A DNA stretch of 64,000 nucleotides, taken from Lactuca virosa (Eukaryota > Streptophyta > Magnoliopsida > Asterales > Asteraceae). Positions within the stretch are counted from its first letter, which is position 1, and each line of letters starts with the position of its first letter. Where the stretch lies: NCBI GenBank assembly GCA_928212115.1, contig CAKMRJ010005634.1, forward strand, positions 121,094,839-121,158,838, read 5' to 3'. Position numbers and translations under genes: made by a program. The notes beneath the pieces were generated by a model that was not told the origin of the DNA, made no database searches, and saw only the letters and a list, made by a program, of their open reading frames with translations. Positions 44,500 through 56,851 of the stretch are shown piece after piece.

Positions 44500-47400
44500 A
44501 TGTTAAAGTCAATAAGTTTGACTCTACATTAGGTAGAGCCCATTATCTAACACTTTTAAGTTCTATTCTGAGATCCTCATTACATGACGTGACTGGGTCA
44601 CATGTTGATGTTTTAAGAATCAAAGAATAGAGAGAAATCTTAAAGGAAGTATATGCTGATTCTGATCGCGAAGGTGGATTTCGATCGCATCAGAATTTTG
44701 AGCAGTTGCTTAAGAAGTTATGATATATTGCTAAGGAATAGATAACAACAATTTTCCATGTGGATTGTAAGGATAAGTTTTTCCGCAAAGTTTTAAAATA
44801 AAAGAAAATTGTTTAATTTTATTTATTTGAAGTATCCTTACAATGGCATTTGTGGAAAATTGTTGCTTATATGATTCCACTGACAGCAATATTGGAAAAT
44901 GGATTTGATTCTTTCATTTGTGGTAGTGTCTAAATTTACCAAATCAGGAAAGTTCCTCATCACCCAAGTTTCAATTGGACCGAAACTTGGAATCATGCAA
45001 CTTGAATAGTATGATGAATGAGAACTTTCAAGCATTGGAAAATCAAGACTAATTACTTGTTCACATGGATGTGTGAGTCAAGTGAAGGACTAAAGGGATC
45101 GAGTACACATTCTTGTGCACTGGTCATGTCCACCACAAAGCTCGTTAAGACTATTTGATTTACTAAAGTTTAGTAAATATGGTTATACTTACAAGTTTAA
45201 GTATAATTCTGAAACATTGGAAAAGTCTCAACGTATGGCAGAACGAATGGGAAGAATCAAATTAGGCAGAAAGATAAAAGTTTCTCAAATCTGAAAAGAT
45301 GGGAGAGTACTTTAGTATCATGTTTGTGATCATCTTAATGATTTAGAAATCATATCACAATTAGTCCTCTAAAGGTCATCTTAGTGCATTCTTATGACTA
45401 AGAAGAGGAGTCATGAATTGTTGAAATGGTTAGATCAGGAAGATGAGTCATACTTCGTTCCAAAACAATTCTTAGAGTCATACTCCAAGATTGTAACTTG
45501 AGTGACATATCTTAAAGAAAGGTTTAAAACACTTGTCAAATGTAAGAGTAAAAGTGTCCTACTCTTGTACATTTGAAATTGGTAAGTTGTGATGTTTTGG
45601 ATAAAACAAAGACCAACTAAGGCCAATTGTGTGAAGTGTTTGTCTTGATAAAGAATCCGCACTATCTCTTGAATATTTGGCAAGATAGTCTTATATGTCA
45701 AGAGGATAGTGGGAGTCTTAAAGATCCTAAAAAGAATTTCAAGAACTAATCAAGAATAAAACCTGAGGTTCTTCACTAGCACACGACTTAAGGTTTATAA
45801 CCTATCGTGTTGACATATTCTGTGCCCATTCCAGTTAAAGTTGGCTTTGCATAGGAGTTCTGAAAGTTCTCAATCGGTTGCATAACAACTTGGAAGCAAT
45901 GACAGGCCCTGTACTGCTAGGTGGCAAGAAATTAAGATTGCATAAGTTTAGTCCATATGAGTTTGGATTTGTCATTATCCTTGTCTTGTGACTATGGTTT
46001 TGATGATTCACATGGATAAGAACACATACACCATAAAATCTAAGGGTCATAAGGTTTCTCTCCGATTCATGAAAATGATGGTGAGGAAACACTTCCACCA
46101 AGTAGATTTGAAGCAGATGGCAAAAGGTCTAAACAATTGAGACTATGATTACGGCATCCCTTTTTCATAGTTCTGAAATTGTTTAGACACACATGCATGC
46201 TATCTAAGGAAAGGTGTATGATTTTGATAAAGTTTTATCAAAGCATCTCGTATCAGAAATCTGAACTTTGGTAAGAAAGTCAATAAAGTATTGATTTCTA
46301 GAAGTCCAGCTGATTTCTGAGTACATGTCAAAGCTAGTGGGAGCATAAGTGTCATGCTAATAATCATCATGTTAGTGGGAGCATGATAATTATTGTTAGT
46401 GTTGCAAGTTAGCAATGTTAATTATAGAAAACAAAAGTTTCAATTCGTGAGGCTGCAGGGATTGAAAAAGTTGTTTTGCTATAATTAAGGGAGAGGATAT
46501 ACTTCATTTCAGTTCTAAAGGCTTAGATTGAGACCTTAATCATCCTTAGTCAAGAATATATATATGAATTTCATGTTGGATTGGTTCAACTTAAGGAAAT
46601 TCTATATATTGCGTTCTCAAAATTCGATTATGATTACGACATCCCTCTTCATAGTCAAATTTTGAAAACATGGCAAATAAAAATATTGTAGCAAAAGGCT
46701 GGTCTAAAATCTTGTCTTTATGTGAGACATCATGAATCGTGTACCATTTGCTTTGGGTACAGGATCGATTGCATGTGCTATAATATTTGTCATTTCTATA
46801 TTTTTCCAAATGCCCAGAGGCATTAAGAAGGGAAAAGGTCTAGAATTGGATATGACTAAAATGATTAAGCAATTGTCGAGGACAATCTGAGGTTTACCAA
46901 AGATTGGTTGCTCAGGGACAGTTGGAAGTATAGTGCTAATTTTGGAAGGACCATATTGACATATTCTGAAAAGAGGCATCTCTTATTCAGAAGTGATAGT
47001 CAAAATGAGAATATGGAGTTGTCTCCATAGGTGGAAGTTATCTGTGTAAGATTAGAAAACTTAATGCAAGAAGCATGTCCAAAGCAATGTACTTTGAATA
47101 TGAGACTTAGTTTCCATGGAGTTGATCTCCATTGGAATACCTTATAATGACTGTTGACAAGTCTTTGTGACTTTGTACATATTCATTACAGGAGGGTCAG
47201 TGCATATAAGTTTAAAATCTAAACAGATTTCGATAAATGATAGGAATTTGAAATTCTCACATTTTTCGATAAGGATTTGGGAGTGTAAAATTAAAATCAT
47301 TGAAATTATGTTCAATTGGTTTATTTCACAAAGTAAGGATCATAGAAAAACATAGAGTGCATACTTGGTGTATGGCAAAGCTATTGTTTAAGAAAAACAT

Positions 47401-48327
47401 AGTGTACATGCTTGGAGCATGGGACAACTAGTGTTTTTAATTCAAGTATAGAGTTGATAAAACCGAAACAATGAATAATGAGTAATCAGTATGGTGATAA
47501 ATAAAAGTGTTTATTTATATTCATAGGGTTTGATACCATATTTGATTCATTTATTCTTGTGTTTCACTTTGCATGTTTTGACTTCCAGAATAACTAAGTC
47601 GCTCTTCCTGAATGATTAAGTTATTCAAACCATCCACAGTCGGTCATATGTTGGAAGTAGATATGAATCAAGACTGTCATGGGTTGGTTTGTAGAGGTCC
47701 AAGTTGGTGGACAAAGTGGTGCTACAACACTCATGAGTGCTCATAAGTTCTGAGTATTGGATTTAACCCGCGCTCATTTTAATCACTTCATGGATTTTAT
47801 CACGAGTGATCATGAGACGATAATATCTTATATTCTTCAAACCTAGAGATATGAGTTGTTACTATGAGTTGGTTATACATTGATTGCACGAAAACGCATT
47901 TGGTAACTTGATGTTATCAAATGTGCCTTTGTGTATGATTCAACAAGTAGTAGAACAAGCCATATGAGTCGAAGTTTATCCATTCCTTTTACCTTCGGGA
48001 TAAAAGCGATATCTGTGGGCCCCTCGATGATTTAGCGATGACACATGTGAGTGCTTGGCCAAGCCAGGACTGATTTGATTTGTTCAATCAGTCAGTCATC
48101 ATAAATCGAAAATCGGGAAACAACAAATGGACAGAGAGAATGATTATAATCCATGTCTCAGTCCATATGATATCTAGAATGGAGGAATATATGATCCCTT
48201 ATCTAATGGACAAGTCATTGACAAAGGTCAGAGTTCATTGACAAGATCAGAGTTCGACAGCAGCTTTAAGAGCTACGATTGCCAGTTGGTTTTTGAAGTC
48301 ATACTCAATAATAGTTTTAGATTTATC
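44500..48327 (+). pseudogene. Decayed copia pol and 3' non-coding region
   Basis: Only traces of Pol survive. The clearest is RVPFALGTGSIACA (about 46736-46780), which corresponds to the RVPYA..GSIMYA segment between RT and RNase H of plant copia elements. No catalytic RT or integrase motif is readable. The last kilobase (about 47380-48327) is non-coding and matches the minus-strand relative (about 36060-35215) and a short piece at 61280-61435. Confidence 0.5.
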
Positions 48328-48339
48328 CAAGTGGGAGAC

Positions 48340-49192
48340 TGTTGGATTAATGTCTAAGTCCATAACTATATTTGGTATGTACTTGACCCGACCCGACATG
48401 GTCCATTTGGGTTGCACTTCACCGACACAATTTATATGGATAGTCTTTTGAGAATAGTATATTTATGATTTATATTAATATATTATAAGTTCTAATATAT
48501 TAATATATAATCATATTATTTAATTAGTATTGATCAAGAATTAATTTATAATTAATTAAGTGATCAAAAGGAACTAATTAAATATGGACTCTTAGATATA
48601 TATATATATATATATATATAATTATATATGTATATATATATATGTATATATATATATGTATGTATATTATATATATATCTATATATATATATATATGTAG
48701 TGGGCCAAGTTCATTTAGGTTGGGCTAAGTCTTCATGGATAGTCCATGGAGCTTTAACCCATGGATCCTAGGAAATGAAAGGTCATGGGTATTAGGGTTT
48801 AACCCTAATCCTCCACACTATATAAAGGGTCTTATGGTTCATGAAATTATGCTAGTGGCTAGTGTGGATACACTAAAGAGGGCAATAACCAATTTCATAA
48901 GTGTGAGCCAAGTATCCATATTCTCTAAAGTCTTCCAAGGTGTTTTGGTGATTTGTGATTCCACTTGAGGCTTCCACACTATTGGGGCTAAGCTCTTAAA
49001 GTTCAAGACTTCAAGCTTCATTAAAAGGTATGTATTCTAACTTGTTATATTACCCAAGTATCAAGGATTGTATGCTAGATAGGGTAATACCTTGGAATAT
49101 TCATATTTGCATGTATAATAGAGAAAACATAGATCCAAGGTATTTAGGGTTGCATGTACACTTAGGAGTGTTAGAATGCTCAAAACCCAACA
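48340..49192 (+). repeat. 3' LTR of the plus-strand copia element
   Basis: 853 bp, near identical to the 5' LTR except for an extra roughly 90 bases of TA-rich microsatellite at 48595-48695. It carries the same telo-box palindrome (48791-48809) and TATA box (about 48819-48827). Confidence 0.93.
48595..48695. repeat. (TA)n expansion unique to one LTR
   Basis: TATATA runs interrupted by GTA and TCTA units. The 5' LTR has only about ten bases of TA at the matching place (41787-41798), so the expansion arose after insertion. Confidence 0.9.
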
Positions 49193-49197
49193 ATCAC

Positions 49198-49911
49198 AAC
49201 CATCCAAAACAAATACAACAACTAGGATATGCATATATCCTATCCTCACTCTGTCGAGGGAGGATAAACATTCCTCATCAGGCCGGCTACTCACATACAC
49301 ACTCATTTATAATGACACTCCCTACATTAGCTAAAAAGTGTATCATGAGTACTACATACTCCCTAGGCTATCCTATGATCCATACCTCATCCTGCTATCA
49401 ACTGTCGGAAGACCCCCATTGGTGTCATTTAACTACTTCATGAATAAAATCATATGCAACATAACTTAATAACATTAGATTAAAAGATTCAACCCTACAA
49501 CGGTTGGACTCGAACAAGAGTTGTGAAATAGGACCAAATCATTTACTTTAAAATTATTTAACTCATGCAGCATGTGACTTAACGAATTCAGTTAATAATT
49601 AATTCACACCCAAAAGAGTGATACAAACAATAAGCAAGAAAACTCTGTAGGAATAAGGCATCATACATCAGACAATTCTATTATGCAATTGCTGAGGATC
49701 CCTACCCTACAACTAGCATGTTATTCCACCATATCATAAAAATAACAGTGTGGGTAACTTGGGGTATAGTTTCTTTCTCTGGTTGATTGTACACATCGTA
49801 TCCTTCCTTGGTTACTTTTGAAAACAATTTTGAAAACCATTTTAAAAATTATATAGTTCCTTAGTTTGAGTCTGGATTCACACGAATGTTCATCCAATTC
49901 TCTCAAACCAA
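49198..49911 (-). other. 5' leader of the outer gypsy element
   Basis: About 710 non-coding bases directly 3' (sense) of the primer-binding site. They join, across the copia insertion, to the gag-like region at 41524. No ORF is supported. Confidence 0.6.
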
Positions 49912-49924
49912 GGCTCTGATATCA
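49912..49924 (-). other. Primer-binding site of the outer gypsy element
   Basis: The sense strand reads TGATATCAGAGCC, three bases after the 5' LTR end. One mismatch to the Met-tRNA complement TGGTATCAGAGCC. It fixes this LTR copy as the 5' one and the element as minus-strand. Confidence 0.85.
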
Positions 49925-50406
49925 ACTTGTAACATACCAAAAATCACAATAAATTATTTCATCCATAAAGTATTTACAAAACCATTGTTTCAAAATTAAT
50001 ATTCAAAATCAGAGTATCCCAGGATCCAATGTCATAAAAATAGGAAGATGTGCACGATCACACCTTCGCTTTCCCAAGATCCTCTGAAGTACCTGAAACA
50101 ATAAATTGAAACTGTAAGCAAAAGCTTAGTGAGTTCCCCCAAAGCACCAATACGCACAACATATAACAGCATATACTGGGTCCATAACTAAAAGACTAGA
50201 TTACCCCTAAGCCCACAGTATGAGTCTGGCTTGCCTATCGGGCCAACGCCTCATATCTAGCTTGCTCCCGAGCCCATAACATAAGTCTAGCTTTCCGTTT
50301 GGGCCTATAACTTATGTATGGCTTGCTCCCGAGCCCACAACATAAGTCTGGCTTGCCTTTTGGGCCTATAGCTTATGTCTGGCTTGCTTCCGAGTTTGTT
50401 GACTAC

Positions 50407-52855
50407 TGTGACGTCCCCATTTTCGCGGCCAGAAAAGAACGATTGTTTATGCTTTGTTTGAAAATCAGAGTAACCTTCTAAAGAAAAGTGTTGCAGAATT
50501 TGTTCCCAAAAGAAAATATGATAAAGATTTATCAAAGCATTTCCGAAGAAATATATTTCATTATATTAAAACCTCGGGATGTCATTTTCAATACAGATCA
50601 AAAGCATAAACAGAACAACATAGGCCTTACAAAATTTATTTATATTTGCTGGCCTATAATCCATAATCCATCATTAGGTCATCCAACTATGCTCTTGTGC
50701 CACTACCTGTAATACAAGAAACTGACTGGGTCAGGCTTGGGAGACTGGTGAGCACAAAGGGTTTTCAACCCACAATAAATAAGTTTATTAATTTCATCAA
50801 ACCAAACAACCCGATTACCCGTTCCCGTTATCCTCACTTTACGTCCTTAAAACACCTATCATAAAGGACCTAGCCTAAGGATTATCATCGGGATGGACAC
50901 TACTGCTAAGGGGGTTCCTCAGAAATAAATGTCCGTAAAGAAACCATGAGGGGGATGGAGTACACCGGTGAAGATATCATTCACAAACACCTGCATGTTG
51001 GGAGCCTGCTAGAGTTCCACTTGACTGTCTAGAATAATCCGTGGTCGTCATCTATACTTCGCTAGATGACTGGATCATCGTCAACATCGAGGCCTCTCAT
51101 CGTTTTATTTCATCACACACCAACTATGACATCTACCCATGTTTTACCCAACATATTTGTAGATATAAAATACATATACAATTTAAATCATTTAAAACGT
51201 GCATAAAACGTTCATCCAGTGTAGATATCAGGTAAACATATAATATGCACACATAGCACATAATTTATATAAGATACTTCATATCTATGTGTAAGATGAA
51301 AGTAACTATGCACTCACTTGTTAAGGTGGTGATTCCGAACTCAGACAACATTTTGCTTAATTTATCTTCCTTCGACGAAACATAGTATCATTACCACTAG
51401 ATTTTAGTCTAACATTCATTGCGACTAATTATTAGTCTAGATTCATCATTAACTCAGAGTCTACTTCATGATCTATTAAGCAAGGATCAGTCATGCAGGA
51501 CAGTTGGGTGGCAGGACCATTTCGGCATAAAGCTTTTCTGAAATCCAACAACCAAACCCAAAGTGACCATTCTAGACACCTCTCCTGTAAGTAGTTCAAT
51601 CAATATAACGAATTTGAATCACTGATAAATCTTATTTATAGGTTCATAATAACGATATTACATTTAAATATAAGCTATATTTAAAATAGGGTAGGCGTAT
51701 CACACTTACAGCGGGTTTTCTTAAAAACCGGGCTCCGCTGGAGCAGAGCTTCTGAGCCAAAAAGCTCATTTTCTCAGAGTCGTCGGGCGCTCCGGGGCTT
51801 TCTTCTAGCGCTAGGGGAGTTCCCTAGGGCTTAGGGGGGGAGGGGGTTTGGGAGGTTTAGAGAGAGTAGAGAGAGATACACACAGAGAGAGAGAGAGAAG
51901 GGTGGAGGTGTGAAGAAATGAGGGTGGAAGGGGTTCTATTTATAGGCTGAAATATGGCTCAACTTGGTGCCACATGTCACCATCTGGTGGCAAGACTTGG
52001 GGAGAAAGCAATGGCCCAGATTCAGCCACGTCACCCCCTTCGCACCAGCACCATGCCGACTTCTAAACCCTGTAACTTTCGCATTCGAGCTCCGTTTTCG
52101 ACGTTCTTTATATCCACACGTAGGTATTGACAAGATCTACAACTCTCCTTTTGACATCGTTGGCTAATTCTAGACCGATTTTAAATTTAACAGTATGAGA
52201 AGTTTACATTGTTAAATGACCGTGTAAAGTTAATAACTTCTACATACGGACTCCGTTTTCCTCTGTATTTTTATCGTTGAGCTCCTATTAATGATATCTT
52301 CAATTCTCATTTAGGTTGCGTTAGCAAAAAATCGATTGATCAAAAATTCGAATTTCGGGTTGTGTACTTCTATGCCGAATCTTTGAAAAATCATAACTTC
52401 CTCATACGAAGTCAGATTTGGGCATTATTTTTATGCACGCTCTCGGTTCAACGTACACTACAACTTTCATTTAGATCTCTAAGGCTAAAAAATAGTTTAA
52501 CAAAAATTCACTTTTTACGTTACGCGATGCCGTGCGGTTTAGCCGTAAAACTTCGACGGGACATAACTTCTTTGTTATAACTCGGATTTCGGCATTATTT
52601 ATATTTCCGGAATCCTTGTCACGACCACTACCACTTTCTTCATAGATATTGGGTTTATCTAAACTTTTGTTTTTGGTGCTTATTTTCATTCTTAATTTAT
52701 TATATATTTATAAACAAGTATATAAGCACATAAAATCACATAATTCTCATAATATTCAAGTAATTTCTTTTTATTACTTCAAAATGAGTTACAATGGTTG
52801 ACCTTGACTATTACATCATTATACTAATGCGTAGCACAGTAACACGAGCGTTACA
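50407..52855 (-). repeat. 3' LTR of gypsy D element
   Basis: 2449 bp, sense TGTAACGCTCGTG to GGGGACGTCACA. TATA box CTATAAATAG at 51936-51945 with a CT-rich leader at 51858-51899. It is homologous to the solo LTR 23826-28015. Confidence 0.92.
51936..51945 (-). promoter_or_regulatory. TATA box of gypsy D 3' LTR
   Basis: CTATAAATAG on the sense strand, 40 bases upstream of a (CT)n leader. The matching site in the 5' LTR is 58365-58374. Confidence 0.65.
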
Positions 52856-53006
52856 ATTCTCTCCCCCTTAGGATGATTCTGTCCCGGAATCAGGCATCAG
52901 CAAACAGATGTGGATAGCGACTCATCATGTCACTCTCTATTTCCTAGGTGAGGTTCGGCCCATTCGTATGTTTCCAACACACAAGCACTAAGTCGACCAT
53001 CTTGCG

Positions 53007-55937
53007 TCACAACTTCTTAGTCTTACGGTCAACAATCGCTTCGGGCTCTTCGATTAGCCTTTTATTTTCATCCATTCTTAACTCTGAAATTGGAATTATG
53101 TCAGGAACTTCTCCCATGAACTTCCTCAAGTAACACACATGGAAAGTGTTATGAATACCATCTAGTTCTTCTGGTAATTCCAACTTGTAAGCATGGTTCC
53201 CAATCCTCTGAAGAACTTTGAACGATCCAATAAACATTGGACTGAACTTTCCTCTCTTTTCGAATCTTATAAGCCCCTTCCATGGTGAGACTTTAATCAA
53301 AATAGAATCTCCAACTTCGAATGTCATCGGTCGTCTTTTCTTGTCAGCATAGCTCTTTTGACGATCTTGAGCTGCTAACATCCTTTCCCTACTCACCTTT
53401 AGCTTTTCAGCAATCTGATGGACTATCTCGGGTCCCATAAACTGCTTTTCTCCAGCCTCAAGCCAACAAGATGGCATACTAAATTTCTGTCCGTACAAAG
53501 CTTGATAAGGTTCCATCTTGATGCTCGAGTGGAAACTATTATTGTAGGAAAACTCTACCATAGGTAAGTGTTCATCCCAGTTACATTGGAACTCTAGGGT
53601 ACATGCTCTTAGCATATCTTCAAGTGTTTGAATCGTTCTTTCGCTCTGACCATCAGTCTGCAGATGGTAAGCTGTACTTAAACACAACTTCGTACCCATT
53701 TCCTCTTATAGACTTCTCCAAAACCTTGACGTAAAACGACTATCACGATCTGATACAATCATTAAAGGAACACCGTGAAGTCTTACTACTTCCTTCACAT
53801 AAGCATTTTCAAGCTTATCCATATACCATCTCTCATTGGCTGCTATGAAGTGTGCACTCTTAGTGAAACAATCCACGACTACCCAAATCATGTCATGACC
53901 GTTCTTCGTTCTGGGCAGTTTAGTCACAAAATCCATGGTGATGTCTTCCCTTTTACCCATGGGTACAGGTAAAGGTTCTAAACTCCCATATGGTTTCTGA
54001 TGTTGTTCCTTAACTCTTGCACATGTTACACACTTGGCCACATACTTTGCAACATCGAGCTTCATTGTCAGCCACTAGTAGTAGGGTTTTAAATCGCTAT
54101 ACATCTTTGTGCTGCCGGGATGAATCGAGTACATGGTCTTCTGAGCTTCTTCCATCATATTATCCCTTACTCCTCCTATCTTTGGCACCCAAATCCTATC
54201 TTGGAACACCTTTAATCCTTGACTGTTTGTACCGAACACTAAAATTTTGCCCAAACGTTCTTCCTTCCGGTCATTTTTCTCTGAAGCTTCTTCCTGAGCT
54301 TTCTTAATGCTTTCCACAATTGTTGAGACAACTTCGATTTTCAACGCTCTTGGCCTTTTCCTTTCAAGGTTTACCTTTCGACTTAGAGCATCAGCGACAA
54401 CATTTGCTTTACCGGGGTCGTAAAGTATATCACAGTCGTAATCCTTGAGTAACTCTAGCCAACGTCGTTGTTTCATGCTCAATTCCTTCTGATTAAAGAA
54501 ATACTGGAGACTCTTATGATCAGTGAAAAGTTTGCACTTCGTTCCATAGAGATAATGCCTCCATATCTTTAGGGAAAGTACTACCGTTGCCAACAATAAA
54601 TCATGAGTGGGGTAGTTCTATTCATGCTCCTTCAATTGTCGAGATGCATATGCTATCACCTTTTCTCTTTGGTTCAGAACACAACCTAAGCCAAACCCAT
54701 ATGCATCGTTGTAAACTGTGAAGTCTTCAACTCCGTCGGGTAGAGAAAGAATCGGTGCTTTACATAACTTCTTCTTTATCTTCTCGAATGCTTCTTCATG
54801 CTTCTCACTCCAAGTATACGTAGCTCCTTTATGGGTCAAAGATGTCAATGGAGAAGTTATCAAAGAAAAGCCTTGGATAAACCTTCGGTAGTATCCAGCT
54901 AATCCCAGAATGCTTCAAATCACAACTTCAATCTTTGCTGGGTCAACCATTATTCCTTCCTGGTTAACCACATGACCGAGGAATTGGACTTCTCGAATCC
55001 AAAAATCACATTTGGAGAACTTTGCATACAACTTCTCTTTCTTCAACACTTCTGGTAGATGCTTGCCATACTCCTCCTGACTCTTTGAGTAAATCAAAAT
55101 GTCATCTATGAACACTATCACAGATTTATCGAGGAATGGTTTACAAACCCTGTTCATCAAATCCATGAATGCTGTTGGAGCATTGGTTAGTCCAAATGAC
55201 ATAACCAATAATTCATAGTGTCCATATCTTGTTCTGAATGCAGTTTTCTCAATATCCTGCTCTCTTACCTTCAGCTGATGATAACCTGACCTAAGATCAA
55301 TCTTTGAGAAATAGCTCGAACCTTGCAGCTGATGGAACATGTCATCAATCCTTGGCAATGGGTACTTGTTCTTTACCGTTGCCTTGTTCAGCTCTCGGTA
55401 GTCTATACACGTCCTCATGCTTTCGTCCTTCTTCTTCACGAATAACACAGGAGCTCACCAGGGTGATGAACTAGGTCTAATGAAACCATTGTCCAACAAC
55501 TCCTGAAGTTGCGTCATGAGCTCTTTCATCTCCGCCGGTGTTAATCGGTATGGTGCTTTCGCTATTGGTGTCGATCCTGGTAACAAGTCTATTCGAAACT
55601 CTACTTGTCTATCAGGGGGTAATCCAGGAAGATCTTCAGGAATGACTTCCGGATAATCACACACCACTGGTATTTGCTGCATCTCCTTTTTCTCCTTCTT
55701 AGCATCGATCACAAATGCCAAGTATGATGCGCATCCTTTAGACAAACATTTTCTGGTTTTCATCAGGAAAATGATTCCATAATTTACTCTGTGTTTGTCC
55801 CCGTACACCATAAATGACTCTTTTCTAGGTGGGTTTACTCTTACTATCTTCTTCTTGCATAGTATCTCGACATCATTGGCGCTAAGCCAATCCATTCCCA
55901 GTACGATGTCGAAACCATTCAGCTCAATGGGTAACAA
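53007..55937 (-). pseudogene. gypsy D pol: protease end, RT, RNase H, integrase
   Basis: One minus-strand frame throughout. Protease C-terminus (ELNGFDIVLGMDWLSAND, 55937 on; the catalytic DSG segment is missing), RT (LFVKKKDESMRTCIDYREL, SKIDLRSGYHQLKV, FIDDILIYS), RNase H (DHKSLQYFFNQKEL, ANVVADALSRK), integrase zinc region (IHPGSTKMY, CVTCARVKEQH), and catalytic core (TMDFVTKLP, SDRDSRF, TDGQSERTIQTLEDMLRAC, giving D, D and E). Then the C-terminal barrel (FEVGDSILIKVSPWKGLIRF) and FHVCYLRKF tail. Stops at 55455, 54915, 54618, 54075 and 53706 break it, followed by the stop at 53007. The chain is otherwise continuous, so decay is moderate. Confidence 0.95.
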
Positions 55938-56033
55938 CTCATCATGGAATTCATTCCTGAAGCGACATCTGCTGCATCCTTTGCGACTTCCGGTGTCATC
56001 TGGAATGTTCTTGCTTTTGGCTTTGGTGTAACA

Positions 56034-56480
56034 TTAGGCCTTGCCGCCTCCTTCTTCTTCGGGCAACCCTCGAAATGTTCCCTTCTTCATTACACCCATA
56101 ACATACCTTCTTGTTAAATGTGCACTCATTGGCATAATGCCCAGACTTTCCACACTTAAAACAAGTGACCTCCCCATCATATTTTCCATAGTGCTTCTTT
56201 TTGCACTTCTCGCACCACTTCGATTCACCCCTCCTCCTCCAAATTTCTTCGAACCAGACTTCGAGAATTTGCTCTTCTTGTTGGACCTTGAAGATCCATT
56301 AAACTTCCTTTTCTCTCCAACCTCAGCTCTCTCCAGGCCCTTTTCCCTTATCTGGGTCTCAACATTCTTAGCTTCCCAGACGGTGACTCTCAAAGTGGTT
56401 GCTTGCTTGACCATCGGTCCAAAGTCCGCTGGCAATCCGTTAGCAAACCTATGTATATTGGAGAGTTTAGTAGGCACCAA
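56034..56480 (-). pseudogene. gypsy D gag C-terminal part
   Basis: Starts inside Gag (IHRFANGLPADFGPMVKQAT), then a basic linker. The CCHC zinc knuckle CFKCGKSGHYANEC is encoded at 56122-56163 in a different frame, so two compensating shifts surround it. Only about 350 bases separate it from the primer site, so roughly the first half of gag is deleted. The plus-strand ORF over the same bases (56041-56484) is a shadow. Confidence 0.85.
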
Positions 56481-56835
56481 GTAGAAGTTCGAGACGAGAA
56501 TATTAAGATAGGGAAATCTTTATTTATGATAGATGTATAAATCCTCCTTGTTACTCCGAAAGGTTACATGCCAGTTCTAATATCGTAGTCAAACGTTTAG
56601 AAATCTAAACACATAAAGTTTCCAGATCCGGTCGGCAACAGACCATAGATCCGAACAAATAATAGCATATAAGGAAAACATAAAGCATTTAGCACATAAA
56701 AGCATTTTAGGCATCTTTCCTAAAAATAATTTAGTGCTCGTGTCTAAAATATAGTAGACACTCATCTCACAATCATCACTTAGCGTTCTAAGTTTAAGTC
56801 TAGAAATTCTACAAATTCCTAGTTCGCTTAAATTA

Positions 56836-56849
56836 ATGCTCTCATACCA
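56836..56849 (-). other. Primer-binding site of gypsy D element
   Basis: The sense strand reads TGGTATGAGAGCAT, two bases after the LTR end. It is close to the Met-tRNA complement with one internal mismatch, and is marked by its position between LTR and gag. Confidence 0.75.
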
Positions 56850-56851
56850 AC

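Larger units (their letters stand above)
41530..49192 (+). mobile_element. Full-length, recently inserted, non-autonomous copia element
   Basis: LTRs at 41530-42293 and 48340-49192, PBS TGGTATCAGAGCC (42295-42307), PPT CAAGTGGGAGAC (48328-48339). ATCAC duplicates at both ends (41525-41529, 49193-49197). By eye the two LTRs differ at only about five positions, apart from a (TA)n expansion in the 3' copy, so insertion was recent. Yet gag is frameshifted and pol is reduced to unreadable traces. It must have been mobilised by proteins of a relative. Confidence 0.95.

Noticed and set aside
56041..56484. 147-codon plus-strand ORF
   Set aside because: Antisense shadow of gypsy gag.
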